From positions 84,796 through 148,795 of the forward strand of contig NZ_AWSQ01000010.1 in assembly GCF_000498575.2 (NCBI RefSeq): DNA of 64,000 nt, read 5' to 3'. Shown here piece by piece: positions 33,205 to 41,658 of the stretch; position 1 is the first letter of the stretch; every line of letters starts with the position of its first letter. Source of the stretch: Pseudomonas taeanensis MS-3. GTDB lineage: Bacteria; Pseudomonadota; Gammaproteobacteria; Pseudomonadales; Pseudomonadaceae. The translations under genes and the position numbers were made by a program. Under the pieces are notes generated by a model. That model was not told the origin of the DNA and did no database searches. It saw nothing but the letters and a program-made list of their open reading frames with translations.

Positions 33205-33860
33205 AAGCACCTGTAGCGCTGCAGGCGGCGCTGGGCGAGTTGCTTGGCGACGCGCATCTGGTTGCTGCCACCCTGCCCGGCACCGCACTGAAACTCTGGC
33301 TGATCGATGCGACGAATATGGATCGCGCCTTCAGCCCGGAGGAAACCCGGCGAATTCTCGAAGACCCGCCTTACTGGTGCTTCTGCTGGGCCAGCGGTCT
33401 GGTGCTGGCGCGCTGGCTGGCGGAACGACCCGAGTGGGTGCGCGGCAAGCGCGTGCTGGACTTCGGTGCCGGTTCGGGCGTGGCGGCGATTGCCGCGGCC
33501 ATGGCCGGCGCCCTCGAGGTGGTGGCCTGCGACCTCGACCCGCTGGCCCTCGAAGCCTGTCGAGCGAATGCCGCGCTGAACGACGTGGAGCTGGGCTATT
33601 CGACGGACTTCTTCCAGGAGACCGACCGCTTCGACTTAATCATCGTCGCCGACGTGCTCTATGATCGCGCCAACCTGCCGCTGCTCGACCAGTTCCTCAG
33701 TCGTGGCCAGCAGGCGCTGGTCGCCGACTCACGCGTGCGCGACTTCCAGCATCCGCTGTATCGCCGCCTCGGATTTTTGGAAGCCTGCACCTGGCCTGAC
33801 CTGGCCGAGCCGGCAGAGTTTCGCCGGGTCAGCCTGTACCACGCACAACGCGAACACTGA
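33201..33860 (+). CDS. Class I SAM-dependent protein methyltransferase
   Basis: The 219-residue protein has motif I VLDFGAGSGVAAIAAAMAGA, motif II VVACDLDPLALEACRANAALND and the post-II signature IIVADVLYDR, the D-x-x-Y-D form used by seven-beta-strand lysine methyltransferases such as the ETF-beta KMT group. PYWCFCWASGLVLARWL upstream of motif I is also typical of that group. The target protein is not evident. It is translationally coupled to the lipoprotein gene. Confidence 0.88.
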   Translation: MKAPVALQAALGELLGDAHLVAATLPGTALKLWLIDATNMDRAFSPEETRRILEDPPYWCFCWASGLVLARWLAERPEWVRGKRVLDFGAGSGVAAIAAAMAGALEVVACDLDPLALEACRANAALNDVELGYSTDFFQETDRFDLIIVADVLYDRANLPLLDQFLSRGQQALVADSRVRDFQHPLYRRLGFLEACTWPDLAEPAEFRRVSLYHAQREH

Positions 33861-33986
33861 ACGGCCACCACGGCACGCAGCCGCTCAAGACTGCACAGGT
33901 TTGCATCGCCCTTGCTTTCCGTGCCCGGCGCCGCCATTTACTATGCTTGCCACTTTCATCCGCCGTGCGCCTTTTCGAGAACTCCG

Positions 33987-34856
33987 ATGAGCGAAACTCC
34001 CTACATTTTCGACGCCAACACCAGCAACTTCGACCAGCTGGTGATCGAGAACTCCTTCCACAAGCCTGTACTGGTGGACTTCTGGGCCGAGTGGTGTGCC
34101 CCCTGCAAGGCCCTGATGCCGGTGCTGGCGCAGATTGCCGAGAGTTACCAGGGCGAGTTGCTGCTGGCCAAGGTCGACTGCGATGCCGAGCCAGACGTGG
34201 TGGCCCGCTTCGGCATTCGCAGCCTGCCGACAGTGGTGCTGTTCAAGGACGGTCAGCCGGTAGATGGCTTCAACGGCGCCCAGCCGGAGTCGGCGATTCG
34301 CACCCTGCTTCAACCGCATGTCGCCGAGCCCGCTGCACCTACTGCCAACCCACTGGAAACCGCCCAGGCGCTGTTCGCAGAAGGGCGCTTCGCCGATGCG
34401 GAAAACCTGCTCAAGCAACTACTCAGCGAGGACAGCGAAAACCCCGCCGCGCTGATCCTCTACGCCCGCTGCCTGCTCGAACGCGGCGAGCTGGGCGAAG
34501 CCGAAACCGTGCTCAATGCGGTCAGCGGCGATGAGCACAAGCAGGCTCTGGCAGGCGCACGCGCACAATTGACCTTTCTGCGTCAGGCCGCCGACCTGCC
34601 GGATGTGGCCAGCCTGAAAAGCCGCCTGGCACAGAACGCCGAGGACCACGAGGCGGCTTACCAGCTGACCATCCAGCAACTGGCGCGCCAGCAGTACGAG
34701 CCGGCGCTGGACGGCTTGCTCAAGCTGTTCGTACGTAACCGTGGCTACGCCGACGGCCTGCCGCACAGCACCCTGCTGCAGGTGTTCGACCTGCTTGGCA
34801 ACGACCATCCGCTGGTCACGGCCTACCGCCGCAAGCTGTACCAAGCGATTTATTGA
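33987..34856 (+). CDS. cnoX: Thioredoxin-TPR chaperedoxin (CnoX/YbbN-like)
   Basis: The 289-residue protein joins an N-terminal thioredoxin domain (about 1-110) to a C-terminal TPR-type helical domain (about 118-289). The active site reads WAEWCAPCKAL with Cys37 and Cys40, so unlike E. coli CnoX it keeps a thioredoxin-like CxxC and may be redox active. CnoX-type proteins protect substrates and pass them to GroEL. The frame opens at 33912, but the family starts at MSETPYIFD, so the ATG at 33987 is used. It is a separate unit from the preceding methyltransferase. Confidence 0.9.
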   Translation: MSETPYIFDANTSNFDQLVIENSFHKPVLVDFWAEWCAPCKALMPVLAQIAESYQGELLLAKVDCDAEPDVVARFGIRSLPTVVLFKDGQPVDGFNGAQPESAIRTLLQPHVAEPAAPTANPLETAQALFAEGRFADAENLLKQLLSEDSENPAALILYARCLLERGELGEAETVLNAVSGDEHKQALAGARAQLTFLRQAADLPDVASLKSRLAQNAEDHEAAYQLTIQQLARQQYEPALDGLLKLFVRNRGYADGLPHSTLLQVFDLLGNDHPLVTAYRRKLYQAIY

Positions 34857-34955
34857 GTAGTTTGTAAGACCGGCGTAGCCAGCGAGCTTTGCAGGCCAGC
34901 GTCGGCGCAAGGGCCGATTCAACACGGGCGCAACCGCGCCCCGATGTCCGGTGCG

Positions 34956-35300
34956 CTAGCCGGCCTCCACCCAGCAATAAATCGGCGCATCCGCCCCACT
35001 TTCCATGCGCACCTGTGCGCAATGGCGCAGCCGCACCAGCAAGCGCTTGCCGGCCGCCTCGCTTCCCGCCAGCCCGGATAGCTGCTCAAGCAACTGCGGC
35101 CCCTCTATCTGCCCAGCCTTGCGCAACAGCTCCAGGGTGGTCTGCCACAGCGCATCGTTTTTCCCCGGCGCGCTCACCGGGGCCGCCGCGGTCTCTGCCG
35201 CCGCAGGCAGCTGCCCGGCCAATTGCGCCCAGTCCTGCGGGTCCAGCTCCAGGGTCAGGTCCACCGGCCAATCGCCGATCCGCCCACGAATACGCACCAT
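34956..35300 (-). CDS. Conserved hypothetical protein
   Basis: The 114-residue protein has no signal peptide or membrane span. It begins MVRIRGRIGDWPVDLTLELDPQDWAQLAGQL, has an Ala/Pro linker, and ends with LLRKAGQIEGPQLLEQLSGLAGSEAAGKRLLVRLRHCAQVRME. I recall an unnamed gene at this place between the thioredoxin and zinc genes in P. aeruginosa, which supports it as real. No function is recognised. Confidence 0.65.
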   Translation of the reverse strand: MVRIRGRIGDWPVDLTLELDPQDWAQLAGQLPAAAETAAAPVSAPGKNDALWQTTLELLRKAGQIEGPQLLEQLSGLAGSEAAGKRLLVRLRHCAQVRMESGADAPIYCWVEAG

Positions 35301-35383
35301 CTTGTCACCCTCGAGTTAACTGCGGCCATGCTCCCACGCCGGCCACCCCCAGCCAAGCGAGACTGGCCAGATTAACCTGATGT

Positions 35384-35406
35384 TGTTATAACGTATCAAT
35401 TACTAT
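35384..35406 (+). promoter_or_regulatory. Candidate Zur box and -10 box of the zinc operon
   Basis: TGTTATAACGTATCA at 35384-35398 keeps one perfect half and a two-mismatch second half of the gammaproteobacterial Zur palindrome TGTTATA-N-TATAACA. A -10-like TACTAT follows at 35401-35406 and the ATG is at 35428, so a bound repressor would block the promoter. Confidence 0.6.
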
Positions 35407-35427
35407 CAGATTCACCCGGAGATCACC

Positions 35428-35988
35428 ATGCGCCGCCTGTTGCTTGCCCTGCCCTTCGCCCTGCTGCCCCTGAGCGCCAGCCACGCCCAGCAACATGAGC
35501 ACAACGAACATGCCAGCCTCGGTGCCCACGCCCATGGCATGGCGCAACTGAATGTGGCGCTGGATGGCTCGGTTCTGGAACTGGAGCTGGAAAGCCCGGC
35601 CAACAACCTGGTGGGGTTCGAACATGCCGCCAACAGCCCGGCTGATCGGGCCAGGATCGCCAGCGCGCGTAGCCAGCTGGAACAACCGCAGGCCCTGTTC
35701 GGCCTGGCCACTGGCGGCTGCAGCCTGAGCACACAAGAACTGCAAAGCCCCCTGTTCGAACCTGAAGATCACGAGGAGCACGAGGAGCACGAACATGCCG
35801 GCGAACACAGCGAGATCCACGCCCACTACCGCTTCGCCTGCACTCAAGCAGACGCCGTGCAACAGCTGGACCTGAGCGAGCTGTTCAAACGCTTCCCCGC
35901 CACCCTAAAAATCCAGGTGCAACTGCTCGGCCCTAATGGCCAGCAGGGCGCAGAGCTGACGCCGGACAACCCGCGCCTGCCGTTTTGA
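35428..35988 (+). CDS. zrgA: Periplasmic zinc-binding DUF2796 protein (ZrgA-like)
   Basis: The 186-residue protein has a signal peptide (ending SHAQ). It is rich in His and Glu, including QHEHNEHASLGAHAHGMAQLNVAL at the mature N-terminus and an EPEDHEEHEEHEHAGEHSEIHAHYRF loop near residues 110-135. This matches DUF2796/ZrgA, linked to zinc uptake in Vibrio and Pseudomonas. It heads the run with an ABC ATPase, an FtsX-type permease and a DUF3299 protein, equivalent to PA4063-PA4066 by memory. A GGAG ribosome site and the Zur-like box lie upstream. Zinc binding is inferred from composition and family. Confidence 0.88.
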   Translation: MRRLLLALPFALLPLSASHAQQHEHNEHASLGAHAHGMAQLNVALDGSVLELELESPANNLVGFEHAANSPADRARIASARSQLEQPQALFGLATGGCSLSTQELQSPLFEPEDHEEHEEHEHAGEHSEIHAHYRFACTQADAVQQLDLSELFKRFPATLKIQVQLLGPNGQQGAELTPDNPRLPF

Positions 35989-36018
35989 GGGGCTGCCTAC
36001 CCTGTTCGATTTCACAGG

Positions 36019-36206
36019 CCGCTGAAAAGGTAGCGAGCGAAGGCTAGACAAGGCGAAGTCAGGTGCAACGCAGCGAAGCGGAGTAACAGCCGGAGGCTGG
36101 CCCGCAGGGTGAGCGTAGCGAATCAAAAGCGGAGTTTACGAGCTGTAAATGAGCATTTTGAACCTGTCTTCAACGCCGTATAGTCGAGCGCAGCAGTTTT
36201 CAACGG
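36019..36206. repeat. MITE-like element, copy B (188 bp, with internal insert)
   Basis: Ends CCGCTGAAAA and TTTTCAACGG are imperfect inverted repeats. The inner order matches copy A, but about 60 extra bases (roughly 36062-36128, with AACAGCCGGAGGCTGGCCCG) are present after GGCGAAGTCAGG. It lies between the zrgA-like gene and the ABC ATPase, inside what would otherwise be one operon. Confidence 0.7.
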
Positions 36207-36288
36207 TCTGTTAAAACTCCCTCGGAGCCTGGCATTCTAGCCTCCCCTGGATCACCGTTCGCCTGAGCTTTTGCATGATCAAGCCGCT

Positions 36289-36996
36289 ATGACCACTCCC
36301 CTACTCGCACTCAGCAACCTCGGCTTCGCCTGGCCCGGCCAGGCGCCGCTGCTGGACATCGCCAGTTTCACCTTGCAGCGCGGCGAGACCCTGTTTCTCA
36401 AGGGCCCCAGCGGCAGCGGCAAGACCACCCTGCTCGGCTTGCTCGGCGGCGTGCAGCAGGCCGACCGCGGCAGCGTGCGCCTGCTCGAACAGGAGCTGAG
36501 CGCCCTCGGTTCCGCTGCCCGTGACCGCTTCCGCGTCGACCACACCGGCTACATCTTTCAACAGTTCAACCTGCTGCCATTTCTCTCGGTGCGCGAGAAC
36601 GTCGAGCTGCCTTGCCACTTCTCCCGCCTGCGCGCTCAGCGCGCGCAGCAGCGCCATGGCAGTGTCGACCAGGCCGCCGCCAGCCTGCTGGCCCACCTCG
36701 GCCTCAAGGCCGAGCTGTTGCAGCGCCGTGCCGACAGCCTGTCGATCGGCCAGCAACAACGGGTCGCCGCCGCCCGCGCGCTAATCGGCCAGCCGGAGCT
36801 GGTGATCGCCGACGAACCGACCTCGGCACTGGATGCCGATGCCCGCGAGGCGTTCCTGCAGCTGTTGTTCAGCGAATGCCGCGACGCCGGCGCCAGCCTG
36901 CTGTTCGTCAGCCACGACCAGAGCCTGGCGCACCTGTTCGATCGCAGCCTGTCACTGGCCGAACTGAATCGCGCCGCCGCGCCCCAGGAGGTCTGA
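36289..36996 (+). CDS. ABC transporter ATP-binding protein (zinc operon)
   Basis: The 235-residue protein has Walker A GPSGSGKTT (about residue 38), Q-loop FQQFNLLPFLSVRENVELP, a signature-like LSIGQQQRVAAARAL, Walker B LVIADEPTSALD and the H-loop LLFVSHD. It is of the LolD/MacB type, which pairs with FtsX-fold permeases such as the next gene. The usual LSGGQ is changed to LSIGQ. The ATG at 36289 is used; a TTG eighteen bases earlier is in frame but unlikely. One base separates its stop from the permease GTG. Confidence 0.92.
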   Translation: MTTPLLALSNLGFAWPGQAPLLDIASFTLQRGETLFLKGPSGSGKTTLLGLLGGVQQADRGSVRLLEQELSALGSAARDRFRVDHTGYIFQQFNLLPFLSVRENVELPCHFSRLRAQRAQQRHGSVDQAAASLLAHLGLKAELLQRRADSLSIGQQQRVAAARALIGQPELVIADEPTSALDADAREAFLQLLFSECRDAGASLLFVSHDQSLAHLFDRSLSLAELNRAAAPQEV

Positions 36997-36997
36997 G

Positions 36998-38263
36998 GTG
37001 TACCTACTCCGTCTAGCCCTGGCCAGCCTGGGCAACCGCCGCTTCACCGCCCTGCTCACGGTATTCGCCATCGCCCTGTCTGTGTGCCTGTTGCTGGCCG
37101 TCGAACGGGTGCGCAGCGAGGCGCGCGCCAGCTTCGCCAATACCATCAGCGGCACCGACCTGATCGTCGGCGCCCGCTCCGGCTCGGTCAACCTGCTGTT
37201 GTATTCGGTGTTCCGCATCGGCAACGCCACCAACAACATCCGCTGGGACAGCTTCGAGCACTTCGCCAAGCATCGCCAGGTGAAGTGGGCGATCCCCATC
37301 TCCCTCGGCGACTCGCATCGCGGCTACCGGGTGATGGGCACCAACCCGGACTATTTCAGCCACTATCGCTATGGCCGCAGCCAGCCCTTGAACCTGAGCC
37401 AGGGCCGCGCCTTCGCCGACGACCCGTTCGAGGTGGTGCTCGGCGCCGAAGTGGCCGAGGCGCTGCACTATCGGCTCGGCGACCAGCTGGTACTGGCCCA
37501 CGGTATAGCGACCATCAGCCTGCTCAAGCACGATGACAAACCCTTTCGCGTGGTTGGCATCCTGGCGCGCAGCGGCACTCCGGTGGACCGCACCCTGCAC
37601 ATCTCCCTGGCCGGCATGCAGGCGCTGCACATCGACTGGCAGAACGGCATGCCCGCGCGCGGCGCCGGCAAGGTCTCGGCCGAACAGGCGCGCGCCCTGC
37701 AGCTGCAACCCGAGGCAATCACCGCGGTGCTGCTGGGGCTCAAAAGCAAGATCGCCACCTTCAGCCTGCAGCGCGAGATCAATGAGTTTCGCGGCGAACC
37801 GCTGCTGGCGATCCTCCCAGGCGTTGCCCTGCAGGAACTGTGGAGCCTGATGAGCACGGCGGAGCAGGCGCTGTTCGTGGTCTCGCTGTTCGTCGTGTTG
37901 ACCGGGCTGATCGGCATGCTCACCGCCATTCTCACCAGCCTCAACGAACGCCGCCGCGAGATGGCGATTCTGCGTTCGGTCGGCGCCCGCCCCTGGCATA
38001 TCGCCAGCCTGCTGATACTCGAAGCTTTCAGTTTGGCGCTGGCCGGCGTGCTGCTCGGGGTACTGCTGCTGTATCTCGGCATCGCTGGCGCGCAGGGCTA
38101 TGTGCAGGCCCACTACGGCCTGTATCTGCCGCTGAATGCACCCTCGCCCTATGAGTGGTCGCTGCTCGGCGCTATTCTCGCTGCCGCCCTGTTGATGGGC
38201 TGCATCCCGGCTTGGCGCGCCTATCGGCAATCGCTGAGCGACGGCCTGTCGATTCGTTTATGA
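36998..38263 (+). CDS. FtsX/MacB-type ABC permease (zinc operon)
   Basis: The 421-residue protein has one N-terminal membrane span (about 18-38), a large periplasmic domain (about 40-280) and three C-terminal spans with MSTAEQALFVVSLFVVLTGLIGMLTAILTSLNERRREMAILRSVGARPWHI, the FtsX signature. The start is a GTG just after the ATPase stop. Such permeases usually act as mechanotransmitters or lipoprotein movers rather than importers, so how this unit aids zinc supply is unclear. Confidence 0.92.
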   Translation: MYLLRLALASLGNRRFTALLTVFAIALSVCLLLAVERVRSEARASFANTISGTDLIVGARSGSVNLLLYSVFRIGNATNNIRWDSFEHFAKHRQVKWAIPISLGDSHRGYRVMGTNPDYFSHYRYGRSQPLNLSQGRAFADDPFEVVLGAEVAEALHYRLGDQLVLAHGIATISLLKHDDKPFRVVGILARSGTPVDRTLHISLAGMQALHIDWQNGMPARGAGKVSAEQARALQLQPEAITAVLLGLKSKIATFSLQREINEFRGEPLLAILPGVALQELWSLMSTAEQALFVVSLFVVLTGLIGMLTAILTSLNERRREMAILRSVGARPWHIASLLILEAFSLALAGVLLGVLLLYLGIAGAQGYVQAHYGLYLPLNAPSPYEWSLLGAILAAALLMGCIPAWRAYRQSLSDGLSIRL

Positions 38264-38274
38264 GGCAACCACAC

Positions 38275-38799
38275 ATGTCCCGCCCGCTACTCGCCAGCCT
38301 GCTGCTCGCCCTCGCCACTTCGGTGAGCGCCGGCGAGGTACGTGAACTGACCTGGTCCGAACTGATCCCCGCCGATGCGCCCGTGCAAGTGATGCAAAGC
38401 GCCCCCCTGCATGACCTGTCGCAACTGGCCGACGCGCTGGCGGCCGAAGCCGCGCCCCCGGCCACGCAACAGTCACCCAACGCGCCGGTGGTCAAGGCCC
38501 TGAATGGCCAGGCGATCAAGCTGCCGGGCTACATAGTGCCGCTGGACGTCACCGAAGAAGGCCGCGTGACCGAGTTCTTGCTGGTGCCCTACTTCGGCGC
38601 CTGCATCCATGTGCCGCCGCCGGCGTCAAACCAGATCGTCCACGTCACAGCCGAACTGGGTGTGCTGCTCGATGCGCTGTATCAGCCGTTCTGGGTCGAA
38701 GGCCCACTGCAGGTCGAACAGAGCAGCAGCGAACTGGCCGAGGCCGGTTATCAGATGCAGGCGGACAAGATCTACGCCTACGAGGTGCCGGACAGCTAA
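38275..38799 (+). CDS. DUF3299 periplasmic protein (zinc operon)
   Basis: The 174-residue protein has a signal peptide (MSRPLLASLLLALATSVSAGEV). The DUF3299 core shows LNGQAIKLPGYIVPLDVTEEGRVTEFLLVPYFGACIHVPPPASNQIVHV, with a conserved C-x-H-x-P-P-P-x-x-N-Q motif that could bind metal. The ATG at 38275 follows a GAGG site; an in-frame ATG at 38260 overlapping the permease stop is the alternative. A terminator follows. Confidence 0.88.
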   Translation: MSRPLLASLLLALATSVSAGEVRELTWSELIPADAPVQVMQSAPLHDLSQLADALAAEAAPPATQQSPNAPVVKALNGQAIKLPGYIVPLDVTEEGRVTEFLLVPYFGACIHVPPPASNQIVHVTAELGVLLDALYQPFWVEGPLQVEQSSSELAEAGYQMQADKIYAYEVPDS

Positions 38800-38856
38800 C
38801 AGGCAAAACCTCGGCCGCCGATCGCCAACAAGCTGGCGCCTACAGCGGCGGAATAC

Positions 38857-38888
38857 AAAAAAGCCAGACTCAAGGGTCTGGTTTTTTT
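38857..38888. terminator. Bidirectional terminator between convergent operons
   Basis: AAAAAAGCCAGAC, loop TCAAGG, then GTCTGGTTTTTTT. It serves the DUF3299 end on the plus strand and the TPR gene end on the minus strand. Confidence 0.88.
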
Positions 38889-38905
38889 GTATGAGTCACT
38901 TGCTG

Positions 38906-40003
38906 TCAGCCGGCGCTGGCCACGCGCTTTTCCCGCTCGAAGCTCAGCTCGCTGCGCGCCCAGTTGCGCCAGGCCCGTACGGTGCGGCGCGCGGCGCCGG
39001 CGCGTTCGGCTTTGACCAGTGCGTCCAGCCCCGCCTGCCAGCGGGCTTGCTCCAGCTCCAGCTGGGCCAGGTTCAGCCAGTGTTTGGCGCTACCAGAACG
39101 CGCGGCCAGCTGGCGAAACAGGCGCGCCGCCGCAGCGCGCTCGCGCGCCTGCCACCAGAGCAGGCCGAGGCGTTCCTCGCGGGCCACGCTGCGCGCCAGC
39201 AAGCCCTGCTCGAGCATGCCCGCCAGCAGCTTGGCACCCTGCCAGGGTTGCTCCGCCGCACCGGCCAGCAACACCAGGTTGTCCAGCTCGCCTTCGCTGA
39301 AACGCAGGCCCTTGCTGTGCGCGGCGCGCAGAGTGGCCAGGGCCCTGTCGTGGTGCCCGCTCAGTTGCTGCAAGGCTGCCAGCTGCCGCCAGTGCTGGGC
39401 ACTATTGGGCTGACGCGCGAGCAATTGGCGCTGCCAACGCTCGGCTGCCGGGTAGCGCTTGAGATCGGCATTCACCGCCACGAGAAACTGCAACCAGCTG
39501 TCGGCGGCATGCGGATTGGCCTGCACATAACGCTCGGCCAAGGGCAGCGCCTTGGCTGGCTGGCCCAGGCCCTGATAAGCCTGCACCAGCATTTGCAGCT
39601 GCTCTTCATCCGCCTGGGCCTGATACGGCGTCAGCAAGGCGACAACCTGGGCATAGCGGCGTTCGAGCAGGTTGAGCCTGGCCAGGTTCAGCCGTTCATT
39701 GGCCAACAACTCGGCGTCCAGCTTGCCGCTGCTGAGCGCCTTGTCGAGCAGTTCGATGGCCTTGGCGTTCTGCCCTTCGGCCCAGGCCAGGTAACCCCGA
39801 CTGCGCCACAGCAGGGCCTGCTCCAGACTGCCCGGTTTGGCCTTGGCGGCATCCAGGGCGCGCCGGGCAGCGGCGTAGTCTCCCTGCTGCTGGGCACTCT
39901 GCGCGGTATTCAGGGCGCGGAACACCCCAGGTTCGACGGCTTGCCCGGCGGCCTGAACCGCACCAGCCGTGCAGAGCATCAGTAACAGCAACAGACGCTG
40001 CAT
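38906..40003 (-). CDS. TPR protein of the TonB2-type operon
   Basis: The 365-residue protein has a signal peptide (MQRLLLLLMLCTAGAVQA) followed by about eight TPR-like helical pairs (for example LLWRSRGYLAWAEGQNAKAIELLDKAL and HWRQLAALQQLSGHHDRALATLRAA). It is the last gene of the DUF3450-ExbB-ExbB-ExbD-TonB run; tonB ends at 40005. Related TPR genes end similar TonB2 clusters in Vibrio. It is probably periplasmic and may bind the TonB complex. The ATG at 40003 is preferred over one at 40021. Confidence 0.82.
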   Translation of the reverse strand: MQRLLLLLMLCTAGAVQAAGQAVEPGVFRALNTAQSAQQQGDYAAARRALDAAKAKPGSLEQALLWRSRGYLAWAEGQNAKAIELLDKALSSGKLDAELLANERLNLARLNLLERRYAQVVALLTPYQAQADEEQLQMLVQAYQGLGQPAKALPLAERYVQANPHAADSWLQFLVAVNADLKRYPAAERWQRQLLARQPNSAQHWRQLAALQQLSGHHDRALATLRAAHSKGLRFSEGELDNLVLLAGAAEQPWQGAKLLAGMLEQGLLARSVAREERLGLLWWQARERAAAARLFRQLAARSGSAKHWLNLAQLELEQARWQAGLDALVKAERAGAARRTVRAWRNWARSELSFEREKRVASAG

Positions 40004-40004
40004 C

Positions 40005-40688
40005 TCAGCGACCTCCCTCAAGACGGAAGTACAGGGTTTTCACCGCTTCGCGGGCCACCGCCAGACCGTTCTCGGTGCGCGGGGCGAAGCGCCAGCGCAC
40101 CGCGGCACGCCGCGCCTCACGCTCGAAGACGTTGTGCGGACTGGACTCGAGTACGCGAATATTTTCCACTGCGCCGGCGCGATTGATGGTGAAAGCCAGT
40201 TTGACGTGGCCCTCAATGCCGCGCTGCAGGGCGTGGCGTGGATACTCCGGACTGACATCATTGAGCGGCATCACTTCACTCTCCGGGCCACCACTTTGCC
40301 CGCCGGACTCAGCCGGGCTCGGCGCACTCGATGGCGCGGCGCCAGCACTCAAACCACTCAGGCTGGGTGTCGGCGCGCTGCTGACGCTGATGCCACTGCT
40401 CAGGCTCGGCAGCTGCAGATCCAGCGCCGGCAGCGTGGCACTCGGCGCTACCGCCTGCGGGGTGGGCGGCGTCGGCGCTTGCGCCGTTTGCGGCTGCGGA
40501 GGCTGTGGCGCCTGCTGGCGGGTACGGGTGGCGGCGTTGCTCGACTCGCCATCCAGGCGCACAAAGTTGGCCACCGTCACTGGTTCATCCGATGGCTGAC
40601 TGCGCGGCGGCGCGACCATGTAGAGCATCAGCGCGAACAGCGCCACGGCCATCAGGCAGGCGCCGACAAAAGCCAGCGGCAGGCGCAT
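40005..40688 (-). CDS. tonB: TonB energy-transducing protein (TonB2 type)
   Basis: The 227-residue protein has an N-terminal membrane anchor (MRLPLAFVGACLMAVALFALMLYMV), a Pro/Ser-rich spacer (about 50-125) and a C-terminal TonB domain with SPEYPRHALQRGIEGHVKLAFTINRAGAVENIRVLESSPHNVFEREARRAAVRWRF. Its start shares one base with the exbD stop (TGATG). It should carry proton-motive energy to outer-membrane receptors. The long frame upstream to 41291 is a shadow. Confidence 0.93.
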   Translation of the reverse strand: MRLPLAFVGACLMAVALFALMLYMVAPPRSQPSDEPVTVANFVRLDGESSNAATRTRQQAPQPPQPQTAQAPTPPTPQAVAPSATLPALDLQLPSLSSGISVSSAPTPSLSGLSAGAAPSSAPSPAESGGQSGGPESEVMPLNDVSPEYPRHALQRGIEGHVKLAFTINRAGAVENIRVLESSPHNVFEREARRAAVRWRFAPRTENGLAVAREAVKTLYFRLEGGR

Positions 40689-41098
40689 CAAAGCGCCCCC
40701 GAGGTAGCCGCCAGGGCAACGTCCTGCACCCCGGCCAGACGCGCCTGATCCATCACCTGCACCACCAGGCCGGTGCGTACATCCTGATCGGCCTGCACCA
40801 CTACGGCGCCGTCCGGCTGGTCGACGCGCATGCGTTCGACATGGGCACGCACGCTGCGCACATCGACGACTTTCTTGTCCATCCACACCTGGCCGTCGGC
40901 GGTGATGGCGATGAGGATGTTGCCCTTGTCTTGCGGACTGGCGGTTTGCGCCTGGGGGCGCTGCACTTCGACGCCAGACTCCTTGATAAAGGAGCTGGTG
41001 ACGATAAAGAAGATCAGCATGATGAAGACCACGTCGAGCATCGGCGTCAGGTCGATGCCGGTGTCTTCGTCTTGCTGGTGGTGACGGCGCATTCTCAT
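40688..41098 (-). CDS. exbD: ExbD-type biopolymer transport protein
   Basis: The 136-residue protein begins MRMRRHHQQDEDTGIDLTPMLDVVFIMLIFFIVTSSFI, the single ExbD membrane helix with the essential Asp (in PMLDVVF), and has a periplasmic domain ending LAATSGAL. It is encoded between exbB and tonB with overlapping ends, so the three form one energising complex. Confidence 0.95.
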   Translation of the reverse strand: MRMRRHHQQDEDTGIDLTPMLDVVFIMLIFFIVTSSFIKESGVEVQRPQAQTASPQDKGNILIAITADGQVWMDKKVVDVRSVRAHVERMRVDQPDGAVVVQADQDVRTGLVVQVMDQARLAGVQDVALAATSGAL

Positions 41099-41109
41099 GT
41101 TTTGCTGTC

Positions 41110-41658
41110 TCAGTCGTGACGCAGCTGGTCGGCCAGCCGCTCGAGGGCCTGACGGGCGTCGCGCTCGAGGCGCGCCAGGCTGAATAATCCGCTGATCGCC
41201 AGAACCATGCCGGCCATGGTCGGCAGGGTCGCCTGCCAGACGCCGGCGGCCATACCGCGCGGGTTGCCGGTGCCATTGATCGCCAGCACATCGAACACCG
41301 CGACCATGCCGCTGACGGTGCCGAGCAAGCCCAGCAGCGGGTACATCGCCACCAGGGTCTTGCTCAGGCGCAGCGGGCCCATCAGGTGCTGGCGGGCCTG
41401 GGCCAGCCAGGCGCTGCGCACCGCGCGCTGCCAGCTGCCATCGTCTTCTTGCAGCAGCTGCTGCCAGGCCTGACGGCGCTCGCCGACCCATTCGGGAAAG
41501 ACCCTGCGCATGTACCAGAAGCGCTCGAACACCAGGGTCCAGAACAGCACGCAGAGCCCGGCCAGCGCCCACATCACCACACCGCCGGCGCCCATGAAGT
41601 CGAGCAGCGCATAGCCGCTGTCGACCAGCCGCAGCCAGAAGCCGAGCCAATCAGTCAC
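41110..41658 (-). CDS. exbB: ExbB-type proton channel protein
   Basis: The 182-residue protein has three membrane segments: GYALLDFMGAGGVVMWALAGLCVLFWTLVF, KTLVAMYPLLGLLGTVSGMVAVFDVLA and a third with QATLPTMAGMVLAISGLFSLARLE. The L-L-G-L-L-G-T-V-x-G-M motif is the family hallmark. It overlaps the end of the longer ExbB-like gene by eight bases. Confidence 0.94.
   Translation of the reverse strand: MTDWLGFWLRLVDSGYALLDFMGAGGVVMWALAGLCVLFWTLVFERFWYMRRVFPEWVGERRQAWQQLLQEDDGSWQRAVRSAWLAQARQHLMGPLRLSKTLVAMYPLLGLLGTVSGMVAVFDVLAINGTGNPRGMAAGVWQATLPTMAGMVLAISGLFSLARLERDARQALERLADQLRHD

Noticed and set aside
40689..41291. N-terminal extension of TonB
   Set aside because: It overlaps exbD and exbB in another frame; the membrane anchor begins at the ATG at 40688.
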